NCBI RefSeq assembly: GCF_021026295.1
Contig: NZ_JAJNDA010000008.1
Coordinates: forward strand, 186,001 to 250,000
Origin: Actinomycetospora soli
GTDB taxonomy: Bacteria > Actinomycetota > Actinomycetes > Mycobacteriales > Pseudonocardiaceae
DNA length: 64,000 nucleotides
Direction: 5' to 3'
Every line of letters begins with the position of its first letter. Position 1 is the first letter of the stretch. Shown one piece after another: positions 42,166 through 50,268 of this stretch. The translations under genes were made by a program, and so were the position numbers. The notes under the pieces were generated by a model. That model made no database searches. It saw only the letters and a list, made by a program, of their open reading frames with translations, and was not told the DNA's origin.

Positions 42166-43185
42166 GTGCAGTGGAAGCTTCGGGGCGGCACGGGCCGCCT
42201 GCGCGGATGGCGGGCCGGCGCGGTGACGCTGGCCGCCACCGCCCTCCTCGCCGCGGGCTGCGGCGGTCTGTCCGGGAGCGGCCAGCCGGCCGCGACCGGG
42301 GGCAGCCTCTCGGCCAGCGGCATCAACCTGCAGGGCCAGACCATCACGGTCGGCGGCAAGGACTTCGACGAGCAGCTCTTCCTGTGCCAGGCGCAGGTCC
42401 TCGCGCTGCAGTCGGTCGGTGCCACGGTCAACAACCGCTGCGGCATCCAGGGGTCGGCCGCGACGCGCGCCGCGCTGACCAGCGGTCAGATCGACATGTA
42501 CTGGTCCTACACCGGTACGGGCTGGATCACCGACCTCAAGCAGTCGCAGGTCATCAAGGACCCGCGTCAGCAGTACGAGGCGACGGCCAACCTCGACAAG
42601 CAGCAGAACAACATCGTCTGGACCGAGCCGACCCCGTTCAACAACACGTACGCCATCGCCACCACGAAGGCGTTCGCGGACCAGAACAACATCCGCACGA
42701 CGACGGACTGGGCCAACTTCATCAACTCCGGGAACCCGAACGCCACGCTCTGCGTGGAGCCCGAGTTCGCCGGCCGTGACGACGGCCTCCCGAACCTGCT
42801 GCGCACCTACGGCGTGAACCGCCCGTACAACGCGCCGCCGGCCGTCACCACGCTCGACACCGGCGTCGTCTACCAGGCGACCGCCAACGGCAACCCCTGC
42901 AAGTTCGGCGAGGTGTTCACCACCGACGGCCGCATCCCAGGTCTGAACCTGGTCGCGCTGCCCGACGACAAGAACTTCTTCCCGATCTACAACGCGTCCA
43001 ACACCATCCGCGGTGACGTGGTGGCGCGGGCGCCGGGGGTCGTGCAGGTCTCGAACGAGATCGCCAAGCGCCTCGACTACAACACCATGCTGGGCCTCAA
43101 CGGCCAGATCTCCTCGCAGGGGCAGGACCCCACGCAGGTGGCCCGGACCTGGCTCCAGCAGCAGGGCCTCATCGGCCAGTCGTAG
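42166..43185 (+). CDS. OpuC/ProX-type substrate-binding lipoprotein 1
   Basis: The 339-residue lipoprotein has a signal peptide with lipobox LLAAGC (C32). The mature part is an OpuAC/ProX-type ligand-binding fold with DMYWSYTGTGW, FNNTYAIA and CKFGEVFTTDGRI, the segments that carry ligand-cage residues in the family. GTG 42166 is preceded by AAGGAGA. It delivers a quaternary ammonium compound to the permeases. A 20-bp hairpin terminator follows. Confidence 0.9.
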   Translation: MQWKLRGGTGRLRGWRAGAVTLAATALLAAGCGGLSGSGQPAATGGSLSASGINLQGQTITVGGKDFDEQLFLCQAQVLALQSVGATVNNRCGIQGSAATRAALTSGQIDMYWSYTGTGWITDLKQSQVIKDPRQQYEATANLDKQQNNIVWTEPTPFNNTYAIATTKAFADQNNIRTTTDWANFINSGNPNATLCVEPEFAGRDDGLPNLLRTYGVNRPYNAPPAVTTLDTGVVYQATANGNPCKFGEVFTTDGRIPGLNLVALPDDKNFFPIYNASNTIRGDVVARAPGVVQVSNEIAKRLDYNTMLGLNGQISSQGQDPTQVARTWLQQQGLIGQS

Positions 43186-43195
43186 GTCGCCGGGA

Positions 43196-43239
43196 ACGAC
43201 GGCGGGGAGGTCCGGTTCGCCGGGCCTCCCCGCCGTCGT
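43196..43239 (+). terminator. Strong terminator after binding protein 1
   Basis: A 15-bp perfect stem (43196-43210 with 43225-43239) continues through a T-G pair into CCGG-TTCG-CCGG, giving a 20-bp hairpin capped by a TTCG tetraloop. It lies 11 nt after the stop codon and should separate the second and third binding-protein genes from the main operon. Confidence 0.85.
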
Positions 43240-43302
43240 CGCTGCACACCCGCCGGATCCGCCGTCGGGACCCGTCGTCGAGAGAGCCCGGGGGGCGAGC
43301 CG

Positions 43303-44259
43303 ATGCACCGAGGCGTGGTGGCCGTGCTGGTCACGCTGCTCACCTCCGCGCTGCTCGCCGGGTGCACCACCGAGACGGGCCGGGCGACGCCGCCGGGCAG
43401 CTTCGCCCGCGACGTCGACCTGACCGGCCAGACCTACGTCGTCGGCTCCAAGGAGTTCGACGAGCAGCTCCTGCTGTGCCGCATGACCATCGCCCTGCTG
43501 CAGTCCGCGGGCGCCACCGTCGTCCAGCGCTGCGACACCAAGGGCTCGGAGAACGTCCGCTCGGCACTCACCAGCGGCGCGATCGACATGTACTGGGAGT
43601 ACACCGGCACCGCCTGGCGGACCTACCTGCGCCAGGAGGCCCAGCTCACCGACCCGCGCGACCTCTACGAGGCCGTCCAGGTCGCCGACGCCGCCAACGG
43701 CGTGAGCTGGCTGCGCCAGGCGCCGTTCGACAACACCTACGCGATCGGTGTGACGTCGGCGAACGCCCAGCGCCTCGGCACGCGGTCCATCTCCGACCTC
43801 GCGCGGCTCGCCCGCTCGGGCTCGCCCGACGCCTCCCTGTGCATCGACCAGGAGTTCACCGGCCGCGAGGACGGTCTCGTCGGGCTGCTGCGCGCCTACG
43901 ACTTCCAGTTCCCCGACGGCGGGCTGAACACCCTCGAGATCAACGGCATCTACCCGGCGGTCGCCGCGGGGAGCCCGTGCGTGTTCGGCGAGGTCTTCGC
44001 CACCGACGGCCGCCTCAACACGCTGCGGATCAACACCCTGAACGACGACCTCGGCTACTTCCTGCCCTACCAGGCCGCACTCACCGTGCGGACCGACGTC
44101 CTCACCCGCGCCCCGCGCCTCGCCCTGCTCGGGGAGCGGCTCGCGCCGATGCTGACCGACCAGGTGATGCGGGAGCTCAACGCGCGCATCTCGGTCGGCC
44201 GCCGCTCCCCCGACGACGTCGCGCGCACGTTCCTGCGCGAGCAGGGGCTCATCGGCTGA
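43303..44259 (+). CDS. Substrate-binding lipoprotein 2 (paralogue)
   Basis: The 318-residue lipoprotein has a short signal peptide with lipobox LLAGC (C21) and is clearly a paralogue of lipoprotein 1. It keeps the cage segments DMYWEYTGTAW, FDNTYAIG and CVFGEVFATDGRL, so ligand binding is probably intact, though the substitutions may shift specificity. It lies downstream of a strong terminator and so may have its own promoter within 43240-43302. Lipoprotein 3 follows after 27 bp. Confidence 0.87.
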   Translation: MHRGVVAVLVTLLTSALLAGCTTETGRATPPGSFARDVDLTGQTYVVGSKEFDEQLLLCRMTIALLQSAGATVVQRCDTKGSENVRSALTSGAIDMYWEYTGTAWRTYLRQEAQLTDPRDLYEAVQVADAANGVSWLRQAPFDNTYAIGVTSANAQRLGTRSISDLARLARSGSPDASLCIDQEFTGREDGLVGLLRAYDFQFPDGGLNTLEINGIYPAVAAGSPCVFGEVFATDGRLNTLRINTLNDDLGYFLPYQAALTVRTDVLTRAPRLALLGERLAPMLTDQVMRELNARISVGRRSPDDVARTFLREQGLIG

Positions 44260-44286
44260 GCCGGAGGCGGTTGCGATGATGCGCGG

Positions 44287-45213
44287 GTGCGAGCCCTCGT
44301 CGTCCTCGCCCTCCTGGTCGCGTTCCTGACGGCGGGTTGCGGCAACACCCCGCTGCGCTCCGCCGACGCGGACGGCGGGCTCCTCGCCCGCCAGGACCTG
44401 CGGGGCGGCAGCTACGTGGTCGGCGGCGGGCCCACCACCGAGCTGCGCCTGCTGTGCCAGCTCACGATCGCCGCGGTCCAGGCCGCCTCGGGCGAGGCCA
44501 CCGACGAGTGCGGCAAGGACGGCGGGGTCGACGTGCACGCCCCGGCCGAGCTGACCGACGTCGACACCGGGTGGGCCTCGCTGCGCACCCTCGGCCCCGA
44601 CGGCGTGCCCGACCCGGCGGGCACCCCGGCCGTGCCCGCCCCCGACCTCGCCGCGGTGCGCGCCGCGGACGCCGCCCGCGGCATCGTCTGGCTGCCGCCG
44701 ACCGCGTTCACCGACACCGACGTCGTCGTGGCCCGCGGGCCCGGCCCGATCGGCGCGCTCGCCGGGACCGCGCCCTGCGCCGCGCCGGAATCGGACCCGG
44801 GCAGCGCGACGGCGCCCGGCACGGCCGCGTTGGGCGCCGCCTACGGCCTCGCGCCACCCGTCGTCGTGCCGGACGTGAACGCGGTGCTCGCCGGGGTGGC
44901 GACCGGCCGCTGCCCGGCCGGGCTCGTCCCCGGCTCCTCGGGCCGCGTCCCGGCGCTCGGGCTCGTCGTCCGCGACGACGACCGGCGGGTCCTCGACGAC
45001 GGGCCGCCCGGCTCGCGCGGGTACGCGCCGATGCTGCGCGCCGGGGTCCTCGCCGGCCACCCCGCCCTCGCCGACGTGCTGCGCGAGATCACGACCCGGC
45101 TGGACGGGCCGGCGATGCGCGGGATGGTCCGGGAGGTCGAGGTCGACGGTCGCGACCCGCGCGACGTGGCGCGGCGCTGGCTGATCGGGCGGGGACTGAT
45201 CGCGTCGGGCTAG
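44287..45213 (+). CDS. Substrate-binding lipoprotein 3, cage residues lost
   Basis: The 308-residue protein has a lipoprotein signal (C18 in LTAGC) and the paralogue scaffold, including the C-terminal RDPRDVARRWLIGRGLI, which corresponds to SPDDVARTFLREQGLI in lipoprotein 2. The ligand segments have decayed: GVDVHAPAELTDVD replaces the MYW-YTGT cage, FTDTDVVV replaces FDNTYAIG and CPAGLVPGSSGRV replaces CVFGEVFATDGRL. It is Ala/Pro-enriched but keeps an intact frame, so it may have a new role instead of being a pseudogene. GTG start. Confidence 0.75.
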   Translation: MRALVVLALLVAFLTAGCGNTPLRSADADGGLLARQDLRGGSYVVGGGPTTELRLLCQLTIAAVQAASGEATDECGKDGGVDVHAPAELTDVDTGWASLRTLGPDGVPDPAGTPAVPAPDLAAVRAADAARGIVWLPPTAFTDTDVVVARGPGPIGALAGTAPCAAPESDPGSATAPGTAALGAAYGLAPPVVVPDVNAVLAGVATGRCPAGLVPGSSGRVPALGLVVRDDDRRVLDDGPPGSRGYAPMLRAGVLAGHPALADVLREITTRLDGPAMRGMVREVEVDGRDPRDVARRWLIGRGLIASG

Positions 45214-45902
45214 CCGCCGTGGACCGACGGTCCGGTGCGTCCGCCGAGGTCGTCGACCGCGCTGCCGAGCGGCTCGGTGCCGTTGATCAGCTCGAGGGTC
45301 CGTCCGATCGTCGCGGGTGCCTCCAGCAGCGCGATGAGCGTGGCGGCGACGTCCGCCCGCGTGACCTCCTCGTGCCCGACCTGGTCCTCGGACAGCCGGA
45401 CCCGTCCGGTCGCGGGCTCGTCGGTGAGGATGCCCGGCCGCAGGATCGTGACGTCGAGGTCGTCCCGGTCGCGGACGCCCTGCTCCGCCTCGGACTTCGC
45501 GCGCAGGTAGGCGCCCCACACGGAGTCGTCCTCGGCCTCCGACGGCGGGGTCGCGGCACCCATCGACGACACCTGCAGGTAGCGCCGCACCCCGGCGCGC
45601 GCCGCGGCGTCGGCGAGCAGGAGGGCGGCGTCGCGGTCCACCGTCCGCTTGCGCTCGGCACCGCTGTTCGGCCCCGCCCCGGCGGCGAAGACGACCGCGT
45701 CCGCGCCGGCGAGATCCGTCGCGAGCTCGTCCGCCGTGACGGCCTCGAGGTCGACCTGCACCGGCTCCGCCCCGGCGGCCCGGACCTCGTCGGCGTGGTC
45801 CGGGTTGCGGATCAACGCGACCGGGCTGTCACCCCGCTCGGTGAGCTGCTCGGCGAGCAGCAGGGCGATCTTCCCGTGGCCTCCGGCGATCACGACGCGC
45901 AT
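45210..45902 (-). CDS. NAD(P)-binding atypical SDR (NmrA/YwnB-like)
   Basis: The 230-residue Rossmann protein has the N-terminal GGHGKIA loop of atypical extended SDRs and no classic YxxxK pair in normal spacing, although YLRAKSEAE is present. Such proteins bind NAD(P)H and act as sugar- or flavin-related reductases or redox sensors. Its stop overlaps the end of the third binding-protein gene by 4 bp. It is divergent from the alcohol dehydrogenase operon across 205 bp. Confidence 0.82.
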   Translation of the reverse strand: MRVVIAGGHGKIALLLAEQLTERGDSPVALIRNPDHADEVRAAGAEPVQVDLEAVTADELATDLAGADAVVFAAGAGPNSGAERKRTVDRDAALLLADAAARAGVRRYLQVSSMGAATPPSEAEDDSVWGAYLRAKSEAEQGVRDRDDLDVTILRPGILTDEPATGRVRLSEDQVGHEEVTRADVAATLIALLEAPATIGRTLELINGTEPLGSAVDDLGGRTGPSVHGG

Positions 45903-46107
45903 GTCAACGGCCTACCCGGACGGCCCACGCATCACGCGGCCCGCCCGTTTTGTCCGTTTCGGCTCTCCGTGGAATCCCGGCTCTTGCGCGCAATCGAGTT
46001 CTTTCGTGTGATGGACACCGCTGCGCGAGGAGCGACGAGGCCCACATCGCGGACGGGTTTCGGTTCTCCGACGCGCCTCCCACCACCGTCGCTTGGAGGA
46101 CTCTGCC

Positions 46108-47136
46108 GTGAAGGCCGTGCGGGTGCACCAGTACCAGCAGGACCCGTCGATCGACGACATCGCCGAGCCGAAGCTCCAGGGCCCGCTCGACGTCATCGTC
46201 AAGATCGGCGGTGCCGGGGTCTGCCGTACCGACCTGCACATCGTCAACGGGGACTGGAAGGACATCCAGGACCCGGCGCTCCCGTACGTGATCGGCCACG
46301 AGAACGCCGGGTGGGTGCACGAGATCGGGGACGCGGTCACCAACGTCAAGGTCGGCGACACCGTCATCCTGCACCCGCAGCCCTCGTGCGGGCTCTGCCT
46401 GGCGTGCCGGGCCGGCCGGGACATGCAGTGCACCGGGGACGCCTTCTTCCCGGGCCTGTCGAACAACGACGGCGGGATGGCCGAGTACCTGCGCACCACC
46501 GCGCGGGCCTGCGTCAAGCTCGACCCCTCGACCAACCCCGCGGACGTCGCGGCCCTCGCCGACGCCGGCATCACCGCCTACCACGCCGTGCGCAAGGCCG
46601 TGCCGTACCTCTACCCCGGCACCACCGCCGTCGTGCAGGGTGCGGGCGGGCTGGGCCACATCGGCATCCAGTCGCTCGCGGCGCTCACCGCCACGAAGAT
46701 CATCGTCGTCGACAAGAACCCCGCGGCGCTCGAGCTCGCGAAGACCATCGGAGCCGACGAGACGGTCCTGGCCGACGGAGACCACGTCCAGGCCGTGCAG
46801 GACCTGACCGGTGGCGGCGCGACCGTGGTCTTCGACTTCGTCGCCGAGCAGGGCGCCGAGATCGACGCCTGGGCCATGACCGGGCCGGCCGGCTACTGCT
46901 TCGTCCTGGGCTACGGCGGCCAGTTCACCGCCCCCACCCTCGATTTCGTCGCCGGCGAGAAGAACGTCATCGGCAACATCGTCGGGACCTACAACGACCT
47001 CGCGGAACTGATGGTCCTCGCGCAGGCCGGGAAGGTCACCCTCCACACCGTCCAGTACCGCCTCGACCAGGCGTTGGACGCCCTGCACGACCTCGACGCG
47101 GGCAAGGTCCGCGGCCGGGCGATCCTCGTCCCCTGA
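46108..47136 (+). CDS. Zinc alcohol dehydrogenase of a monooxygenase-accessory operon
   Basis: The 342-residue medium-chain dehydrogenase has catalytic zinc ligands C39, H64 and E65, four structural cysteines (C94, C97, C100, C108) and the NAD loop QGAGGLGHIG. GTG 46108 has TTGGAGGA upstream. Together with the next two genes it forms the accessory set seen beside propane monooxygenase (prm/mim) genes, where the dehydrogenase oxidises the resulting alcohol. Here no monooxygenase subunits are present, so the alcohol source is unknown. Confidence 0.87.
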   Translation: MKAVRVHQYQQDPSIDDIAEPKLQGPLDVIVKIGGAGVCRTDLHIVNGDWKDIQDPALPYVIGHENAGWVHEIGDAVTNVKVGDTVILHPQPSCGLCLACRAGRDMQCTGDAFFPGLSNNDGGMAEYLRTTARACVKLDPSTNPADVAALADAGITAYHAVRKAVPYLYPGTTAVVQGAGGLGHIGIQSLAALTATKIIVVDKNPAALELAKTIGADETVLADGDHVQAVQDLTGGGATVVFDFVAEQGAEIDAWAMTGPAGYCFVLGYGGQFTAPTLDFVAGEKNVIGNIVGTYNDLAELMVLAQAGKVTLHTVQYRLDQALDALHDLDAGKVRGRAILVP

Positions 47137-47200
47137 TTCTCCGGCTCTCTCTCCACCACCACACACGGCGTGGCACCGCCATGCCCGAAGGAGGAACTCC

Positions 47201-48259
47201 GTGTACGAGAAGAATGGCGAGAAGTACTTCGTCGTCGACTCCCACATGCACTACTGGGACGCCTCGCCCGAGAACTGGGTGCCGGGCGCCGAGCAGTACG
47301 CCAAGGGCTGGATCGAGTGCTTCCACGCCTACCAGTCGCTCGGCCCGGCCGAGACCCACTGGTCGATCGAGCACTTCCAGAAGTACTCCGAGGCCGACCT
47401 CATGAAGGACCTCTTCGAGGACGGCCACGTCGACGTCGCCATCGCGCAGCCGACGTACCTCAAGGAGTGGTACACGGAGGGCTTCAACACCACCGAGCGC
47501 AACGGCCAGCTGCTGCGCAACCACCCCGACAAGTTCCGCCTCAACACGCGCTTCGACCCGCGTGACGGCGAGGCCGGCATGCGCGAGTTCGAGCGCAACG
47601 TCGAGGAGTGGAAGCCGCTCGGCGCGAAGCTCTACACCGCGGAGTGGAACGGCGACTCGCGCGGCTTCAAGCTCTCCGACCCGGAGTGCTACAAGTTCCT
47701 GGAGCGCGCGCAGGAGCTCGGCATCCGCAACATCCACATCCACAAGGGCCCGACGATCTGGCCGCTGGACAAGGACGCCTTCGACGTCTCGGACGTCGAC
47801 AAGGCCGCCACCACGTTCCAGGGCCTGAACTTCATCGTCGAGCACGTGGGCCTGCCGCGCATCGAGGACTTCTGCTTCATGGCGACGCAGGAGCCCAACG
47901 TCTACGCCGGCCTCTCGGTCGTGCTCGGCGGCCTCATGCACGCCCGCCCGCGCTTCTTCGCCAAGGTCATGGGCGAGCTGCTGTTCTGGGTCGGCGAGGA
48001 CAAGATGACCTTCGGCTCCGACTACGCCATCTGGGAGCCCCGCTGGCAGGTCGAGGGCCTCGTGGACTGGGACTACCCCGAGGGCCACGACTACGACGAC
48101 TACCCGCGCCTGGGCGTCGACGGCAAGAAGAAGATCCTCGGCCTCAACGCCGCCAAGCTCTACGACATCCCGGTCCCGGCCGAGCTGCAGCTCTCCGCCG
48201 ACACCCCGGCCGCGCAGGACGACGCGGAGCTGGTCAACCGGGAGGTGGCCCAGGCATGA
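47201..48259 (+). CDS. Amidohydrolase-family protein of di-iron monooxygenase clusters
   Basis: The 352-residue TIM-barrel metal-dependent hydrolase has the DSHMH motif (D13, H15, H17), further candidate ligands in IVEHVG and FGSDYA, and no signal peptide. Proteins of this sort are encoded next to propane monooxygenase genes in Rhodococcus and mycobacteria, where they are thought to help maturation or stability of the hydroxylase. Other members are decarboxylases (ACMSD-like). GTG start with GAAGGAGG upstream; the stop overlaps the next ATG. Confidence 0.8.
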   Translation: MYEKNGEKYFVVDSHMHYWDASPENWVPGAEQYAKGWIECFHAYQSLGPAETHWSIEHFQKYSEADLMKDLFEDGHVDVAIAQPTYLKEWYTEGFNTTERNGQLLRNHPDKFRLNTRFDPRDGEAGMREFERNVEEWKPLGAKLYTAEWNGDSRGFKLSDPECYKFLERAQELGIRNIHIHKGPTIWPLDKDAFDVSDVDKAATTFQGLNFIVEHVGLPRIEDFCFMATQEPNVYAGLSVVLGGLMHARPRFFAKVMGELLFWVGEDKMTFGSDYAIWEPRWQVEGLVDWDYPEGHDYDDYPRLGVDGKKKILGLNAAKLYDIPVPAELQLSADTPAAQDDAELVNREVAQA

Positions 48260-49005
48260 CGGTGCTCTCCGACACCCGGGTCCTCGGCTCCAACAGCAAC
48301 GACGCCGCGGCTGCGTCCTCGCTGGGGACGACGGCCCGGGTGTGGGAGGCGCTGCGTGCGGTGCGCGACCCCGAGCTCGACACCGACGTGGTCTCGTTGG
48401 ACTTCGTCGCCTCCGTCGAGGTCTCGGAGCACGGTGTCGCGCACGTCTCGCTGCGCCTGCCCACCTACTTCTGTGCCCCGAACTTCGCGTTCCTCATGGT
48501 CGCCGACGCCCACGACGTGGTCTCGGCCGCCGACGGGGTCTCGCGGGCCGACGTGGTCCTCATCGACCACTTCGCCTCCGACGCGATCAACGCCGGCGTG
48601 GCCGCCCGGGCGGGCTTCGTGTCCTCCATGGCCGGCACCGAGGTCGGTGAGGCGGTGGCGGAGCTCGACGAGCTGCGCCGGACCTTCACCGAGCGGGCCC
48701 TCATGGCCGGCACCGACCTCGTCGTCCGCCCGCTGATGCGGGAGGGCGTGACCCCGGAGCAGGTCGCCGCGATGACCCTCGGCGAGGCCCCGGCCTCGGA
48801 CGACCTGCGCCGGCTGCGCGCCCGTCGTCGCGAACTGGGGATCCCGTCCGAGGACACCGACCCGCTGGTGGTCGACCCGACCGGCCGCACCGTCGGGGTG
48901 GACGCCCTGCCGCTGCACCTGCGCAAGGCACGCAGCTATCAGGTCGGCGTGGACGCGAACACCAGCATCTGCCGCGGCCAGCTCGCGGCGCGCTACGGGG
49001 TCTGA
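48256..49005 (+). CDS. DUF59/MIP18-type iron-sulfur assembly protein
   Basis: The 249-residue protein has a DUF59 domain at about residues 28-110, with VRDPELDTDVVSLDFV and a cysteine in YFCAPNFAF, followed by a helical C-terminal half with C239 in TSICRG. DUF59 proteins help insert iron-sulfur or metal centres. Its translation is coupled to the amidohydrolase (ATGA). In monooxygenase clusters it probably supports metallation of the hydroxylase or reductase. A Family B hairpin follows. Confidence 0.8.
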   Translation: MTVLSDTRVLGSNSNDAAAASSLGTTARVWEALRAVRDPELDTDVVSLDFVASVEVSEHGVAHVSLRLPTYFCAPNFAFLMVADAHDVVSAADGVSRADVVLIDHFASDAINAGVAARAGFVSSMAGTEVGEAVAELDELRRTFTERALMAGTDLVVRPLMREGVTPEQVAAMTLGEAPASDDLRRLRARRRELGIPSEDTDPLVVDPTGRTVGVDALPLHLRKARSYQVGVDANTSICRGQLAARYGV

Positions 49006-49022
49006 CCGACCGCACGTCCACG

Positions 49023-49070
49023 ACGAACGGGCCGTCCATCACGATCGTGCGTGATGGACGGCCCGTTCGT
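49023..49070. terminator. Family B hairpin, copy 2 (bidirectional terminator)
   Basis: Arms 49023-49043 and 49050-49070 pair perfectly around the loop ATCGTG. The arms are identical to those at 29264-29311. It lies between convergent genes, 17 nt past the DUF59 stop. Confidence 0.85.
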
Positions 49071-49109
49071 CCGTCGCGGCAGGGGTGGGCGCGCAGGAGG
49101 AGCCGAGGC

Positions 49110-50237
49110 TCAGCCCCACACGTCCTGCGCCACCGAGACGACCAGCTCCAGCTTCGCGACCTCCTGGTCGTAGGAGAGCGCGTTGCCCTCCACGGTCGAG
49201 GAGAAGCCGCACTGCGGGGAGAGGCAGAGCTGCTCGAGCGGCACGTACTTGGTCGCCTCCTCGATGCGGCGCTTGAGCTCGTCGGCCGACTCCAGCTCGC
49301 CCGTCTTCGTCGTCACGAGCCCCAGGACGATCTGCTGGTCGCCGCGCGGCAGGTAGCGCAGCGGCGAGAAGTCGCCGGAGCGGGCGTCGTCATACTCGCA
49401 GAAGAAGCCGTCGATCTCGAGGCCGCCGAAGACCTTCTCGGCGACGTGGTCGTACCCGCCCTCGGCCGCCCAGGAGGAGCGGTAGTTGCCGCGGCACATG
49501 TGGGTCGTCACGCGCAGGTCCGACGGCCGGTCGCGCAGCGCGAGGTTGATCGTGTCGACGTAGCGCTCGTGCATGTGGTCGGCGTCCTCGCCGCGGGCCG
49601 CCATCGACTCGCGCTGGGCCGGGTCGTTCAGGTACGCGAGCGAGGTGTCGTCGAGCTGCAGGTAGCGCACGCCGGCCTCGTAGAGCCGCGCCACCTCGGC
49701 GGCGTACGCGGCCGCGAGGTCGGCCCAGAACTCGTCCGGCTCGGAGTAGGGCGATCCCTCGTGCACCGGGGCGCCGCCGAGGCGGTAGTGCAGCATCGAC
49801 GGCGAGGGGATCGTCAGCTTCGGCACGGCGGTGGTCACCGCCGAGGCCAGCATCGAGAACGCGTCGCCGAAGATCGTCGTCGACAGCCCGATCCGCTGGT
49901 CGATCACCAGCGACATCGCCGCGAACGTCAGGTCCCCGGACGCGTTGCGGAAGGCCACCTCCACCGACGAGTCCTTCGACGAGGACACCCCGTCGAGCTG
50001 GTAGAGGAAGTCCATGTGCCAGGAGGAGCGGCGGAACTCGCCGTCGGTGGCCGCCCGGAGGCCGACCGACTCCTGCATCGCGACGACGTCGCGGATCGCC
50101 TCGTCCTCGGCGGCGCGCAGCCCGGCGTCGTCGAGCCGCCCCTCGGCGTGCGCGCCGCGGGCCTCGAGCAGGGCCGGGGGTCGCAGGAGGCTGCCGACGT
50201 GGTCGGCGCGGAACGGAGCGAGGTCACGTGCGGACAT
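49110..50237 (-). CDS. MetE-like zinc methyltransferase (YxjG or epoxyalkane:CoM transferase type)
   Basis: The 375-residue protein is the C-terminal catalytic type of cobalamin-independent methionine synthase, with zinc ligands H246, C248 and C343 and E281 in the CEYDD segment. It lacks the N-terminal half of MetE. Members include YxjG-like methionine-related enzymes and epoxyalkane:coenzyme M transferases. Location beside the monooxygenase-accessory operon makes the second option worth testing, but the sequence alone does not decide it. The gene upstream is an IclR regulator on the same strand, 31 nt away. Confidence 0.78.
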   Translation of the reverse strand: MSARDLAPFRADHVGSLLRPPALLEARGAHAEGRLDDAGLRAAEDEAIRDVVAMQESVGLRAATDGEFRRSSWHMDFLYQLDGVSSSKDSSVEVAFRNASGDLTFAAMSLVIDQRIGLSTTIFGDAFSMLASAVTTAVPKLTIPSPSMLHYRLGGAPVHEGSPYSEPDEFWADLAAAYAAEVARLYEAGVRYLQLDDTSLAYLNDPAQRESMAARGEDADHMHERYVDTINLALRDRPSDLRVTTHMCRGNYRSSWAAEGGYDHVAEKVFGGLEIDGFFCEYDDARSGDFSPLRYLPRGDQQIVLGLVTTKTGELESADELKRRIEEATKYVPLEQLCLSPQCGFSSTVEGNALSYDQEVAKLELVVSVAQDVWG

Positions 50238-50268
50238 GCGAACACCTCACCGCATCCGCGCGGTGTGA

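Noticed and set aside
44287..45213. Third binding-protein gene as a pseudogene
   Set aside because: The ligand site is lost, but signal peptide, lipobox, frame and C-terminal scaffold are intact, so a changed role is equally likely.
42130..45519. A minus-strand open frame of over 1,100 codons across the binding-protein genes
   Set aside because: It is antisense to three clear lipoprotein genes, has highly repetitive Gly/Arg/Val composition and no start signal. Such frames arise from third-position GC bias.
47171..47185. TGGCAC-N5-TGCC resembling a sigma-54 promoter in front of the amidohydrolase gene
   Set aside because: GG and GC are separated by 9 nt instead of 10 and the position is inside an operon, between two tightly spaced genes.
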